Below are positions 1 through 10,739 of a stretch of 64,000 nucleotides of DNA, in pieces. A program made the position numbers and the translations under genes. This DNA is from Diploptera punctata (taxonomy: Eukaryota; Arthropoda; Insecta; Blattodea; Blaberidae): assembly GCA_030220185.1 (NCBI GenBank), contig JASPKZ010002338.1, positions 186,001-250,000 on the forward strand, in the 5' to 3' direction. How positions within the stretch are numbered: position 1 is the first letter of the stretch; each line of letters opens with the position of its first letter. Under the pieces are notes generated by a model. The model was not told the DNA's origin, ran no database searches, and saw only the letters and a list, made by a program, of their open reading frames with translations.

Positions 1-780
1 AACTTTATACAACTTACATTTTGCAGATGATCAATTGTTAATTGCACAAGATGATGAAGATTTTGAATATATAACTAGAAAATTAATAGAACAATATGAA
101 AAATGGGGATTAAATTTGAACATGAAAAAAACAAAATATTTATCAATTGGTGAACCAGAACAAAATTTAATTTTGGAGCCTGGAGACACAATAAAATCTT
201 ATAATGAGATCACATATTTAGGAATTAAAATAAATAAAAATTGAAGTTATGAAGAGATAATACGAAATAGAAATAATAAAGGAATATTTGAAATTGCTTG
301 CCTCAATGGAATATTGTGGGATAAAAATATAAGTAATAAAAATAAAATTAATATATCATACAATTGTTAAAAGCATCATTACTTATGGAGCAGAAATTTG
401 GTCATTAACAACAAAAACAAATAAGTATATTTTGGCAACGTAAATGGATTTTATACGAAGGGCCGCAAGAATTTCAAGAAGAGAAAAAAAAATTAGGAAC
501 TCAGTTATAAGGGAGAAAATGAAGATTGAAGACACTATTTTAGTTTATATTAAAACTCAGCAATTAAGATGGTACGAACATGCCCAGCGAGTGGACGAGT
601 ATCGACTACCAAAATCTGTTTTGGAATGGAAACCTGAGGGAAGACGAGGCAGAGGAAGACCTAAAACTTCCTGGAGTCAGGGAATATGTTTATACATGAA
701 GGAGAAACATCTACAACCAGGAGATTGGATGGACCGACAAAATTGGCTATTAGGAATCAGACGATGTCAAAGACATTAAT
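1..780 (+). pseudogene. LINE-D reverse transcriptase C-terminal half, decayed
   Basis: The window opens inside a non-LTR retrotransposon ORF. An FADDQ catalytic box (RT motif C) lies at about 20-34, followed by the thumb region to a stop at 242. The frame resumes after stops and shifts through ITYGAEIWSL (about 370-405) and MDFIRRAARISRREKK from 444, and ends with the usual LINE tail (LRWYEHAQRV, then GRRGRGRPKTSW) at 777. The 5' half lies outside the window. The copy is broken by at least two frame changes, so it is not functional. It resembles the copy at 37935-38690. Confidence 0.85.
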
Positions 781-889
781 CGAACCGATGATCTGTCTAT
801 TATTGTTGTTTTGATTTTTTCTTATTTAAAGACATCTTTAACATATAGGTCATATAGCGTCTATTTATTACATTTTTTTATTTATATAC

Positions 890-1035
890 AGAATTTTAAT
901 GTTTACACATCTTTCTGTGCCTAAAGTTTTATTTTACTTCTCCACTCGTCTCTCTCCATCCAATCCATGTCCTCCAGTCTTCTTGCTCTCATTCCAGCTC
1001 TGATTTCCTGCATCCTTTTCCTTTGCTTTTTATTT
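890..1035 (-). pseudogene. LINE-D 3' terminal fragment
   Basis: On the minus strand this matches the last codons and 3' UTR start of LINE-D, the stretch coding for RCVNI near 38670. It is a short 5'-truncated copy with no open frame. Further copies lie at 1975, 3545 and 57125. Confidence 0.7.
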
Positions 1036-1084
1036 CCGTTCGGCTTTAAATCTTTAGGCTATTTAGCATTGTTATGTGTTTTTG

Positions 1085-1150
1085 TGACGAACAGGGAGCT
1101 GACCTGATGCATCAATCCCCCAACCTGGAGGACCAGGTAATTTTTAGTCA
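1085..1150 (-). repeat. possible LINE 5'-region fragment
   Basis: The minus strand reads GGTCCTCCAGGTTGGGGG and then a conserved-looking run. A similar sequence in the opposite orientation is at 14165-14222. I recall such a string upstream of the endonuclease start in insect LINEs, but that is from memory. From 1151 to 1433 I see nothing recognisable. Confidence 0.3.
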
Positions 1151-1490
1151 AGGTTTTCTTCCTCTAGCTTTTATCAAACCAATGACGAACTGCAAAGCAG
1201 CAGTATCTGTACCCTAGAAAATGGGCCCTCACAGGGTACTGTGTAATTAAAGACAGAACTTAATGGAATGTCAGTAAATAGCTTGATACGGTATCAAGTT
1301 GTAAAACATTCTGACGTAAGCAATGATGTATTTTTCGACGCACGAGAGATTCAGTTCCAACACGAACTAATTCTGTATGTTATAAGATTAGAGGAAATTA
1401 ATTATGAATTAGATGTCACTGATCACAACCTTCCTACGTTATTATTGTTGTTGTAGTTGTCGTTACTGTTGTCATTGTTGTTGTTTATTG

Positions 1491-1530
<40 letters not shown>

Positions 1531-1583
1531 CCATCGGTTTATTTTAGTAGTTACCATCGATGCAGCAGTTAAGGGGAATGAAA

Positions 1584-1634
<51 letters not shown>

Positions 1635-1649
1635 GTTGTTGTTGTTTTA

Positions 1650-1915
1650 GCATTATTTGATAGAAAACAAAGATTGCAGTGGTATGGCCATGTCAAACAA
1701 ATGCCAGAGCAAGGATTGCCTAAACTTATTATGGAGCGGATCCCAATGGAAAGGTGGAAGAAAGGAAGACCAAAGAAAACCTTATAGAAGGTGTGCAAGC
1801 GGATATGATTATCAGAGAATTGGAGGAAGATCAATGGATGGACAGAGAGGATTGTCGTTTGGTTTCTGGAAGACGGCGGCAGCTGTCGTGATACTGGATG
1901 ATGATGATTATTAGC
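1650..1915 (+). pseudogene. LINE-N C-terminal tail fragment
   Basis: One frame reads LQWYGHVKQMPEQGLPKL and then GRPKK, the standard C-terminal tail of many insect LINEs. A stop follows and the rest is read in another frame, so the piece is decayed. It ends in a (GAT)n run at about 1900-1912. The related copy at 14775-15010 keeps the frame intact to its own stop. Confidence 0.75.
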
Positions 1916-1974
1916 ATTGCTATGTTGTTAATAATATAATAGTATAATATTAATAATAATAATAATAGTAATAA

Positions 1975-2340
1975 TTTTATTTATTTACAGATTTTCAATG
2001 TTTATACATATTTCTGTGCCTAAAGTTTTATTTCCCTTTTCCGCTCGTCTCTATCCATCCACTGCTTGTCCTCTTGTTCTCATTCCAGTTCTTATTTCTT
2101 GAATCCACGAGTTTTGAATCTTTCTACTTCCAGGTGGACACCATTGCAATATTTTTCTGGGTAACCTTTCTTCTTAAATTCGCCGTACGTCCCCACACCA
2201 ATTCAATTGTTTGTATCTTATGTAATCTACTATTGAATATTTAGTTATTCTCGTGTGACAGTATTTCTTGTTTTTTTTTTGTTTTTTTTTTTTTAATTTT
2301 GAACATCTTGCTACTCTCCTCAAGAAATCCATTTACTTCG
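1975..2340 (-). pseudogene. LINE-D 3' fragment
   Basis: The minus strand carries the LINE-D tail: the start of the 3' UTR, the W-rich C terminus and the RT-distal region. Stops and frame changes are scattered and there is a poly-T stretch near 2271-2294. It lies in the first copy of the duplicated tRNA unit and matches 3545-3935. Confidence 0.7.
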
Positions 2341-2463
2341 ACATAAGATTTTTGTTCTAAATTTTTGAAGTTTTCATACATAAATAGCGATAATTCGTTG
2401 ATATGAACAAATAGTGAAATCTAGAGTAAACTTTACATCGCTTTTTATTGTAATAATAATTAC

Positions 2464-2504
<41 letters not shown>

Positions 2505-2556
2505 CTTAGCAGAGAGTGATTTCGGTCCTTATTGTAATAAATAATAAAAAAAATAT
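2341..2556 (-). repeat. tRNA-unit flank with (AAT)n
   Basis: An AT-rich segment downstream of the initiator tRNA gene in every unit. Related copies are at 3905-4101, 9766-10011 and 15361-15608. It holds a (TAA)n array at about 2443-2502. The A-run just left of the tRNA is a T-run on the tRNA strand and would serve as the RNA polymerase III terminator. Confidence 0.6.
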
Positions 2557-2628
2557 TAGCAGAGCGTGGTTTCGATCCACGGACCTCTGGGTTATGGGCC
2601 CAGCACGCTTCCACTGCGCCACTCTGCT
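2557..2628 (-). tRNA. tRNA-iMet-CAT: initiator tRNA-Met (CAT), unit 1
   Basis: This 72-nt sequence folds as a complete cloverleaf. It shows the eukaryotic initiator hallmarks: an A1:U72 pair, three G:C pairs next to the anticodon loop (GGG/CCC), anticodon CAT, and a T-loop beginning with A (ATCGAAA). The discriminator base is A. A run of T follows on the minus strand, a fitting Pol III terminator. It should supply the start methionine for cytosolic translation. It is paired head to head with the tRNA-Tyr at 2896, so the upstream regions face each other. Confidence 0.92.
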
Positions 2629-2830
2629 TCTAAGCACAAGGCGCTTAACTTATCGCTTTCTCATGAACTGCGCCACTCTGCTACTGCGCACAAGGCGCTT
2701 AACTTATCGTTTTCTCATGAACTGCGCCACTCTGCTTACTGCGCACAAGGCACTTAACTTATCGCTCTGACATCCACTGCGCCACTTTGCTTCTGCACAC
2801 AAGGCGCTTTAACTTATCGCTTTCTCATGT
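2614..2830. repeat. 54-bp tandem repeat of the tRNA-iMet 5' end and upstream flank
   Basis: Four copies begin at 2614, 2668, 2722 and 2777. Each holds about 14 nt of the 5' end of the initiator tRNA gene (minus-strand AGCAGAGTGGCGCAG) plus about 40 nt of upstream flank. The array expands the region in front of the tRNA gene. Unit 2 has three copies; the units at 11101 and 15609 have one. Confidence 0.85.
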
Positions 2831-2895
2831 TTGTCTATGTAGATTAACATTCTTCCTGTGAAGGCAAATGACAATTCTGAAGGATTTTAACATAT

Positions 2896-2987
2896 CCTCT
2901 GGTAGCTCAGTTGGTAGAGCGGTGGACTGTAGTGGTTAAAAGTCGGCAGTAATCCATAGGTCGCTGGTTCAAATCCGGCCCGGAGGA
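2896..2987 (+). tRNA. tRNA-Tyr-GTA: tRNA-Tyr (GTA) with 19-nt intron, unit 1
   Basis: A complete cloverleaf with the acceptor pair CCTCTGG/CCGGAGG, D-arm GCTCAGTTGGTAGAGC and T-arm GGTTCAAATCC. The anticodon GTA is at 2929-2931. A 19-nt intron at 2933-2951 sits right after base 37, the canonical intron site of eukaryotic tRNA-Tyr. T-runs follow at about 2990 and would terminate Pol III transcription. It charges tyrosine after splicing. Confidence 0.92.
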
Positions 2988-3123
2988 ATTTTTTAATTTT
3001 TTTATTTCAGATTATTGTAGTTGTCGTTGCTGTAGTCATTGTTGTTGTTTATTGTTATTATTATAATATACCATAGTATTGTACTGTAGTTGCCATGGGT
3101 GCAGCAGTTAGGGAGAATGAAAA

Positions 3124-3150
3124 TTATTGTTATTATTATTGTTATTATTA

Positions 3151-3222
<72 letters not shown>
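3124..3222. repeat. (TTA/TTG)n microsatellite
   Basis: About 100 bp of almost pure ATT trinucleotides, which opens leucine-rich, isoleucine-rich and asparagine-rich shadow frames. It is not coding. Confidence 0.95.
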
Positions 3223-3224
<2 letters not shown>

Positions 3225-3229
3225 TAAGC

Positions 3230-3490
3230 ATTACTTGATAGAAAACAAAGATTACAGTGGTATGGCCATGTCAAACAAATGTCAGAGCAAAGATTGCCTG
3301 AACTTATTTTGGAGTGGATCCCAATGGAAAGGTGGAAGAAAGGAAGACCAAAGAAAACCTTATAGAAGGTGTGCAAGCGGATATGATTATCAGAGAATTG
3401 GAGGAAGATCAATGGATGGACAGAGAGGATTGTCGTTTGGTTTCTGGAAGACGGCGGCAGCTGTCGTGATACTGGATGATGATGATTATT
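3230..3490 (+). pseudogene. LINE-N C-terminal tail fragment, second copy
   Basis: The duplicate of 1650-1915 with a few substitutions. It has the same WYGHV-type tail, the same frameshift and stop, and the same (GAT)n end. Confidence 0.75.
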
Positions 3491-3544
3491 AGCATTGCTA
3501 TGTTGTTAATAATATAACAGTATAATAATAATAATAATAATAAT

Positions 3545-3935
3545 TTTATTTATTTACAGATTTTCAATGTTTACACATCTTTCTGTGCCTAAAGTTTTAT
3601 TTTCCTTCTCCACTCGTCTCTATCCATCCACTCCATGTCCACCAGTCCTCTTGTTCTCATTCCAGTTCTTATTTCTTGAATCCACGAGTTTTGAATCCTC
3701 CATTGCTTCTTTCTTCTTCCAAGTGGACACTATTGCAATATTTTTCTGGGTAACCTTTCTTCTTAAATTTGCCGTACGTCCCCACACCAATTTAATTGTT
3801 TGTATCTTATATAATCTACTATTGAATATTCAGTTATTCTCGTATGACAGTATTTCTTATTTTTTTCCAATTTTGAACATCTTGCTACTCTCCTCAAGAA
3901 ATCCATTTCCATCGACGTAAGTTTTTTGTTCTAAA
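3545..3935 (-). pseudogene. LINE-D 3' fragment, second copy
   Basis: The minus strand gives the LINE-D thumb and C terminus with the GRR-GRP tail, disrupted by frame changes. It is the duplicate of 1975-2340 and better preserved. The 117-residue plus-strand frame here is only its shadow. Confidence 0.7.
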
Positions 3936-4005
3936 TTTTTTAACTTTTGATACATGAATACCGATAATTCGTTGATATGAACCAATAGTGAAATCAATTT
4001 TTATT

Positions 4006-4048
<43 letters not shown>

Positions 4049-4101
4049 CTTAGGAGCGACTGATTTCGATCCCTATTGTAATAAATAGTAAAAAAATAAA
4101 T

Positions 4102-4173
4102 TAGCAGAGCGTGGTTTCGATCCACGGACCTCTGGGTTATGGGCCCAGCACGCTTCCACTGCGCCACTCTGCT
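4102..4173 (-). tRNA. tRNA-iMet-CAT: initiator tRNA-Met (CAT), unit 2
   Basis: Identical in structure to the copy at 2557: 72 nt, anticodon CAT, A1:U72, A-type T-loop, discriminator A. The A-run to its left is a T-run on its own strand. Confidence 0.92.
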
Positions 4174-4320
4174 TGTGCGCAGAATGCACTTAACTTATCG
4201 CTATTTCATGCACTGCGCCACTGTACTTCTGCGCACAAGGCGCTTAACTTATCGCTTTCTCATGCACTGCGCCCCTGTACTCCTGCGCACAAGCCCTTTG
4301 ACTTATCGCTCTTTCATCCA
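4159..4320. repeat. 54-bp tandem repeat, unit 2
   Basis: Three copies with an exact 54-bp spacing begin at 4159, 4213 and 4267, followed by a truncated fourth at 4321. They have the same composition as the array at 2614 and lie directly upstream of the initiator tRNA. Confidence 0.85.
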
Positions 4321-4333
4321 CTGTTTATCATAT

Positions 4334-4425
4334 CCTCTGGTAGCTCAGTTGGTAGAGCGGTGGACTGTAGTGGTTAGAATTCGTCAGTAATCCATAGGTC
4401 GCTGGTTCAAATCCGGCCCGGAGGA
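4334..4425 (+). tRNA. tRNA-Tyr-GTA: tRNA-Tyr (GTA) with intron, unit 2
   Basis: 92 nt with the same acceptor, D and T arms as the copy at 2896. The anticodon is GTA and the intron has the same length but a partly different sequence (TGGTTAGAATTCGTCAGTA). A T-run follows immediately. Confidence 0.92.
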
Positions 4426-4439
4426 TTTTTTTAAATTTC

Positions 4440-4669
4440 AGATTATTAAATATTTGCTTCGAATAATTTAAGTATTTTATTTATCTAAGCTTCTAAAGCA
4501 CAAATAAGCGTTACGTTAAATGTAATTTATTTTAGTATTAGAATTTTGAGTAGGAATGAGATGTACAAAGACATTAAACATAGCCTCAATTCCGGAAATG
4601 CGTGATATTATAAATATTATAAATATAGGTATTCGTGTCGTCCCAACTTCTATAAAAAAAAAAGTTAAA

Positions 4670-4721
<52 letters not shown>

Positions 4722-4800
4722 TGTTATTCTCCCAGTTATATTATATAGAGGTGAAACATGAACTCTTACTTTAAGGGAGGAGAAACTATTACGAGTAGTT
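4440..4800 (+). pseudogene. decayed LINE-A fragment with (AT)n expansion
   Basis: From about 4551 the sequence follows LINE-A (compare 10137 onward): the GNACYY-like segment, then the VILY-E-TLTLR segment. An (AT)n array at 4674-4717 is inserted in place of coding sequence. The leading 110 bp recurs in front of another LINE-A fragment at 12815, so both derive from one duplicated source. Confidence 0.65.
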
Positions 4801-6429
4801 TTATTTTATTTTCTATCATTGTTTGTGACATTTAGCCATTTTAGTCCCTTTGTGTCCATAACCCTCCTTTTCTCGCCTTTTTTCCTTTATCTTTTTGTGT
4901 TATTTTCTTTTTCATTTTTATGGAGCGAATTCTGTCATCCAATTTACTTTGTAATGTCCGTTATATTTAATATTTAGTTATTATTCATCAATATGTCGTC
5001 AGTTTGGTATGAACATTGTAGTAATGAATCCATCTGCTTTCAAATGAACACAGGACTGAACCAAGTTTAAATACGACAAACCTGTAACAATGCAACATTT
5101 TCTAACTAGAATCACTAACAGTGAATTTTCACGTTTTAAATTGTTCACAAGTCAGCACTGGGCTTTATTCATTTTATTGAGATTTAAATTTAGCATTTAA
5201 CTACGAAATAAATATTAACTTTTTTAAAATTCCGTTTCTGAATTTAAATTGCTTGCTGCGTATCAAGTTTATTGTTCGCCACATAAACTGTGGTTCGCTA
5301 TCAGTGTTGCCAATTTAGTACCTTTGTAGCTAGATCTGACCATTTTCTTTTTATTATACAAAACTTTCCTCATTAGAGGATTACCTCAAGGACAAAGTGA
5401 TACACACAATTAATCCTTGTAATTGATGAAATACATTTTGTAAATACATTAAAAAAAATCAACTTGTAGGCCTAATTGAAGTATCCATACTATAAAGTAA
5501 TTTTGTAAATATGGTTTCTTAAAATTGAAATTGATCCTCTAATGGCAGCGATGACAATTCTAGAAAGATACACTCTGTCCAAATCTAAGGAATTCCAAAA
5601 TTTGGCTAGGAATCCTGGTATAGTACCTCTTGCCCCGATCATCAATCCTGTGACAGTTATAATATCTAGTGGGTATTTATCTTTGTAATAGTCAATTGTT
5701 GGCTCATATATGACTACAAATTTGTGAAAAAGCCACTAATAGCTTTTCTGGCCATTTGTCGCCCTTTGTTTAGCTATTTCTAGCCATTTTTACTACAATT
5801 TGATTATTTTGTGTAAATTGTTTAATAATAACGCATGGAGATTGATAGAATTTGCGACTACAAACATAAATTGAGCAAAATGAGTACCTTCTATCCAAAG
5901 AACGTGGACATCCTCTGATGGCACTACTATTATAAATCAGTTATATCATGTATTAGTGCAGAACAGGCTTAAGTCTGCACATACGAGGAAGTAGATAGTA
6001 AATCAGACCAACACTCAGTGAGAGTAAGAAATAAACAAAACACATTCCATAGAAATAGAATTTTTGGTAAGAAGTAAATAAAAATATAAATTAGACAAAC
6101 TTAAAAGGAAATGAAATTAAATAAATATTTTTTTAATAATACACAATTACAGAATATTTCATTGTAATAATATATTCTTCTCCTAAAATATATTTTATAT
6201 TCATAATTCAGTCACCATATTATAATTATATCAATTCCAATAGAGTAAAAGAGAAATACTGACAAAATCGTACTTCAGAAGTGCAGATTGGCAAGTTGAT
6301 TTTTTAAATTTTAAAACACAGCTTCCTTCACGGATAAGACTTGTATTTTAGATGTTTCTAGCTATTTTTAGGAGTCAGTTTTAGCCACTTTTTCTCACTA
6401 GGTATTGGCAACCCTGTTCGCTATATTAT
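4801..6429. other. no gene seen; holds dispersed repeat R4
   Basis: I see no supported gene in this stretch. About 150 bp at 5349-5500 recurs at 49828-49980. The rest is AT-rich unique-looking sequence. Confidence 0.5.
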
Positions 6430-6699
6430 AGGAAGCCAGATATAATAAGAACAGGGCAGGACATGTTGCACGTATGGGGAATGAAAGACTTGCATGGAAG
6501 CTTCTTGTAGGAAAGCCAGAAGGAAAACGCCCAGTTGGTAGACCAAGAATGAGATGGGAGAATAACATTAACTATGATTTGAGGGAAGTAGATTATACAG
6601 GGAATGATTGGAAAGCATTAGCTCAGGATAGAGATGTATGGAGAGCTTATGTCCGCTCGGCCATGAACCTACGGGTTCGATAGTGCCAGTGAGTAAGTA
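6430..6699 (+). pseudogene. LINE-A 3' end, 5'-truncated
   Basis: The last 69 codons of LINE-A stay open from 6474 to 6683 (MGNERLAWKLLVGKPEGKRP, then MRWENNINYDLREVDYTG). It ends with the family's 3' sequence and a short GTAAGT tail. Compared with other copies, 22 bp coding for the segment before GHVARM are missing. It lacks any RT catalytic motif. Confidence 0.85.
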
Positions 6700-7080
6700 T
6701 ATTAATATACATAATTGAAGATAAATGTTAGATTTCAGAAGGTGAATCGACTATGTGTGTTGCTATGGAGAAATAATAAGTCATGTCGCTATCTTATATT
6801 TGTTAAAACTGTAAAACCAATTTGATTTGGGATTTATTTCTGATTATGGAGAAAGTTTTAGACGATGTGTGCAGTGATGATGAAATAGAAGAGGCGTGGA
6901 AGCTGGATGTGACGAATTAATACCGAATTTAATACAAATTGCAGTATCACTATCAATATTTCAAAATAAATGTTTTTACTTACCGCACTTGTGCTTCGGT
7001 CATTTTTAAAGTATTGAGATTTCTTTTGTTTTCATAGCAACCAAGATTGTATGCAGGAATGTCAAATTACGATGCACATC

Positions 7081-7125
<45 letters not shown>
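6700..7125. other. no gene seen; (AAT)n at the right end
   Basis: AT-rich sequence without a supported gene. A trinucleotide (AAT)n array occupies about 7081-7125 and borders the SINE to its right. Confidence 0.5.
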
Positions 7126-7491
7126 CCATCCATAGTAATTCTGCCCGAAGGCAGGTCCTTCACTGCAATCATAGCATTTTCATGCTATTCTTGCAGCTTT
7201 ACTAGGGAATTGTGAAGGTGTGGTAGCTTCCCGTTGCTTTCCACACCTGTGAAGAATGATGATTGATGATGATGGTGATGATAATGATAAGGATGATGAT
7301 GATGATGATGATGATGATGGCCATATGATTTCGGGGACCGTTTGGGCCTTAAAGTTTTCCTCACATTTGTCTTACAGGTGAGGAAAAACCCCGATAAAAA
7401 CCTCACCCAGAAAAACTGCCCCGACCGGGGATCGAACCTGGGCCCGCTGCGTGACAAGGCAGCGCGCTACCTCGAGACCACAGCGGTGGAC
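7126..7491 (-). mobile_element. SINE-A, tRNA-Asp-like head, full length
   Basis: Read on minus, the element starts with CCACCGCTGTGGTCTCGAGG. It shows a tRNA-like head with a TTGTCAC anticodon loop (GTC, aspartate type) and a B-box GGTTCGATCC. The body contains an internal (CAT)n stretch, and the end is CTATGGATGGAT. It is flanked by (AAT)n on both sides, so a target duplication cannot be read. It is non-coding and presumably moved by a LINE. Confidence 0.85.
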
Positions 7492-7499
7492 AATAATAT

Positions 7500-8352
7500 T
7501 ATTATTATTATTAATAATAATAATAATAAATAATAATAATAATAATAATAATAATAATTTATTTATTCTGGCAGAGTTAAGGCCATAAGGCCCTCTCTTC
7601 CACTCAACCAGCACAAATACAAATAAATATTTGACAAATATAGATATACACTATACTAATTATAAACAGTTAAAGATACAATAAATGTAGCAATGTAAAT
7701 GTCATGTACAAACAACATTTTATAGGGTAATAACAATAATGATACGATAATAATAATAATAATAATAATAATATAAATATGATACATTATACGGGAAACA
7801 CCAATTAATACATATACCTTACACTGGATAATAATGAAGTCGAGTTTAGGGCAAATATAAATTTAGATTTCTTTTAAAAGATACCAATGTCCGGCAGCCC
7901 CTTATTTCTTGTGGTAGGGAATTCCAGTTGCGAGAAGTGAAGGTGGTATATGACATGGAGTGATGTGATGTCCTATGTTGCGGTATATTAAGCAAGAGAC
8001 TATGTTGTGATCTTGTGTTTAAGTTATGGTTTGAGGATAGATACTGGAAACGGGATGATAAATAATTGGGAATCGAGGTATGTAGGATATTAAATAGGAG
8101 AATTAGACAGTGCGATTTTCTTCTGTCTTTTAGATGTAGCCATGACAATTCGTGGAATAATGGAGAAATGTGATCGTATTTTCGAACATTAAATATGAAT
8201 CTGATACACATATTATGGACACGCTGCAGTTTGTCCGACAATCCGTCACTTATGTCAGTTAGTAGAACGTCACAATAGTCAAAATGCGTAAGTAAGTATA
8301 CAATATTAGTTACGTTGTGCAAAAACTTCGTAAGCAAATCCATCTTCAAAAC
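7500..8352 (-). pseudogene. LINE-K 3' part (CR1/L2/Jockey-like C terminus)
   Basis: A 167-residue frame at 7846-8349 shows the C-terminal RT segment FDYCDVLL, LQRVHNMCIRFI, then the ending NWNSLPQEIRGCRTLVSFKR. That ending is typical of CR1/L2/Jockey-like LINEs and unlike the GRP-tailed families elsewhere here. The 3' UTR reads through to 7557 and ends in an (ATT)n tail at 7491-7556. The element is 5'-truncated and has no catalytic motifs. Confidence 0.75.
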
Positions 8353-8712
8353 TGTCGTTTGTTTTTAATAATGTGAGAAAGCACTAAAATGGATTTTTTT
8401 CCCCCAATTACTGCAGTAAGTCGACGATCCAGGAACAAAAGCAGGGATAATCGTTTTTGCGGTCCCGAGACACCTGAATGCCGAGTTAATTGTTGTCATG
8501 ATTGCTCCCGACTAACACCTTACTTCCTGTTCCATTTCCCCACCTGCTTTGTTTCACAAAATACATAATAGTGGCGCATTCTTTAACTTTCTGTTGTGTT
8601 AATATTATTTATAAATTATTTCTTACTCATTTAACCTCAGCGAACTAAATTCTACGTGTTGATTAAATTGAAATAATAAACAATTGTGAAACAACATTTT
8701 ATCCAATAGTTT
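8353..8712. other. no gene seen
   Basis: AT-rich sequence between two LINE fragments. I recognise nothing in it. Confidence 0.5.
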
Positions 8713-9229
8713 ATACTTACTTACTTACTCACTGGCACTATGGAACCCGTAGGTTCATGTCCGCGCGTACATAAGCTCTCCATACATCCCTATCCTGAGC
8801 TAATGCTTTCCAATCATTCCCTGTATAATCTACTTCCCTCAAATCATAGTTAATGTTATTCTCCCATCTCATTCTTGGTCTACCAACTGGGCGTTTTCCC
8901 TCTGGCTTTCCTACAAGAAGCTTCCATGCAAGTCTTTCATTCCCCATACGTGCAACATGTCCTGCCCATCGCAGTCTACGAGACTTAACTGTTCTTATTA
9001 TATCTGGCTTCCTATAAACACCATCTAGTTCATTGTTATGTAGTGTTCTCCATTCACCTGTCTGCTCATCTCTCTTTGGTCCAAAAATTTTCCTAAGTAC
9101 TTTATTCTCGAATACTTGTAATCTCCTTTCCTCCCTTAAAGTAAGAGTCCATGTTTCGCACCCATATAATATAACTGGTAGAATAATAGTTTTATATATT
9201 TTCAGTTTAACGTTTTTTGAAAGGAGTTG
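8713..9229 (-). pseudogene. LINE-A 3' end
   Basis: A minus-strand copy of the LINE-A C terminus. The last 69 codons (8738-8947) are open; upstream the frame is shifted. The tail is a short (GTAA)n at 8713-8725. The 5' truncation point is just after the KNVKLKIYKTI segment. The plus-strand frame at 9033 is a shadow. Confidence 0.8.
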
Positions 9230-9765
9230 GATTAAATGGTTTTACTAACGATGTAAGGGAAGTGAGGTGAAATTTACCATTCGAGAATGACTGAGACACC
9301 GCTGCGTAATTAATTGTATATTTGAATTTGAGCTCGGTAAGTGATTTTTACTGGATCGAGGAAAAGTTTGACAACGAAACGTAGTCCAGTTTTTTTTTTC
9401 TATTCCCGAGTAAGTGAAATACGCTTAACGCAAGTGTATACGCACTATTTTTTTGCAAGATGTTTATTAATTCGTATTTGTAATATTATGGCGTTTTTCA
9501 CTGCAGAGTTTTTAATAGAAAATAGTATTGTCTTATTGGAGCACTGTTGCCACTTGATGCCGCAGTCTGAGCAACAGATATGGAAATATATCTCCCTCTT
9601 CTCTTCCTGCCACAAGAACGGATTTAACATAAGTACACGGGACAACCATCTTTACCAGCGCTAATAAAATCTAAATCATGATCACATTATGTGGTTACTT
9701 CTTCCTATTCATACTTTGTAGGATTTTATCCTGTTTATTTCCCCAATTACTCTCCGGAGGAATAC
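9230..9765. other. no gene seen
   Basis: A stretch at about 9330-9420 weakly resembles the hairpin end of repeat R3 (41146). The overlapping frames at 9341 and 9445 are on opposite strands with no family resemblance. I do not call a gene. Confidence 0.4.
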
Positions 9766-10011
9766 GTAGTGTTTAGTGTTTTGTATAGTTCCATAAAATT
9801 ATAGTTTGCCAAGGTGATACAAAAATAAAATAGATAACTGATAGATGATAATATTTAATAGTAAAGACATTTCCTATAGAGGATAATGATGGTAATTATG
9901 TTCTTAAAGTTTAACAATAATTTCCTAGTTTTGATACGTGAATAATTCAATGATATGAACCAACAGTGAAATCTAGAATAAACTATACATGACTTTATAT
10001 TGTAATAAACA
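9766..10011. repeat. tRNA-unit flank (partner at 15361-15598)
   Basis: About 245 bp closely matching 15361-15598, where it leads directly into the initiator tRNA. Here the match stops at TATTGTAATAAA and a coding fragment begins, while the tRNA part resumes at about 11075. Confidence 0.75.
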
Positions 10012-10012
10012 G

Positions 10013-10123
10013 CTGAAGGTGATGGTGCAACAGCTGTTCCTATTAATGAAAATTTGTTTATTGATGATGAAGATTTGGATGATTTAGACGAAGCGTTGGA
10101 TGATCTAGATTTGGATCAGTGAT
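10013..10123 (+). CDS. ZC3H15: C-terminal coding end of a ZC3H15/DFRP1-like gene, or a retrocopy of it
   Basis: One frame reads AEGDGATAVPINENLFIDDE, then DLDDLDEALDDLDLDQ and a TGA stop at 10121-10123. The acidic AVP-ENLF-EDLD-L pattern ending just before the stop is what I recall for the C terminus of ZC3H15, a zinc-finger partner of the GTPase DRG1. AG at 10011-10012 could be a splice acceptor. Against a real exon, the flanking repeat continues on both sides with a matching TATATTGTAATAAA-like string at about 9997-10009 and 11073-11088. That suggests a 5'-truncated retrocopy inserted in the tRNA unit. A LINE-A copy interrupts the sequence after the stop. Confidence 0.45.
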
Positions 10124-10134
10124 CCTTGTGACTA

Positions 10135-10728
10135 CAAATAGGAATGAGATGCACAAATAAATTAAACATAGGCTCAATTCTGGAAATGCGTGCTATTATG
10201 CATTGCAGAGACTCTTGATGTCCTTTCAAAAAACGTTAAACTGAAAATATATAAAACTATTATTCTACCAGTTATATTATATGAGTGCGAAACATGGACT
10301 CTTACTTTAAGGGAGGAAAGGAGATTACAGGTATTTGAGAATAGAGTTCTTAGGATAATTTTTGGACCAAAGAGAGATGAACAGACAGGTGAATGGAGAA
10401 GACTACATAACAATGAACTACATGGTCTTTATAGGAAGCCAGATATAATAAGAACAGTTAAGTCTCGTAGACTGCGATGGGCAGGACATGTTGCACGAAT
10501 GGGGAATGAAAGACGTGCATGGAAGCTTCTTGTAGGAAACCCAGAGGGAAAACGCCCAGTTGGTAGGCCAAGAATGAGGTGGGAGAACAACATTAACTAT
10601 GATTTGTGGGAAGTAGATTATACAGGGAATGACTGGAAAGCATTAGCTCAGGATAGGGATGTATGGAGAGCTTATGTCCGCGCGGCCATGAACCTTCGGG
10701 TTCCATAGTGCCAGTGAGTAAGTAAGAC
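10135..10728 (+). mobile_element. LINE-A copy with 11-bp target duplication
   Basis: A 5'-truncated insertion flanked by CCTTGTGACTA at 10124-10134 and 10729-10739. It encodes the LINE-A thumb and tail. A 172-residue frame (10190-10708) runs from KNVKLKIYKTIILPVILYEC through RRLRWAGHVARM to MNLRVP. It lacks the RT catalytic part. It sits in the 3' UTR-like sequence right after the ZC3H15-like stop codon, so it is the younger event. Confidence 0.92.
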
Positions 10729-10739
10729 CCTTGTGACTA

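Larger units (their letters stand above)
1434..4430. repeat. tandem duplication of a ~1.5-kb tRNA-bearing unit
   Basis: Two consecutive copies, about 1434-2990 and 3008-4430, share the same order: (TTG/TTA)n, LINE-N tail on plus, LINE-D tail on minus, an AT-rich flank, initiator tRNA-Met on minus, a 54-bp tandem repeat, and tRNA-Tyr on plus. The copies differ by scattered substitutions and microsatellite length. More distant relatives of the tRNA part lie at 9766-11560, 14400-14670 and 15361-17290. Confidence 0.8.
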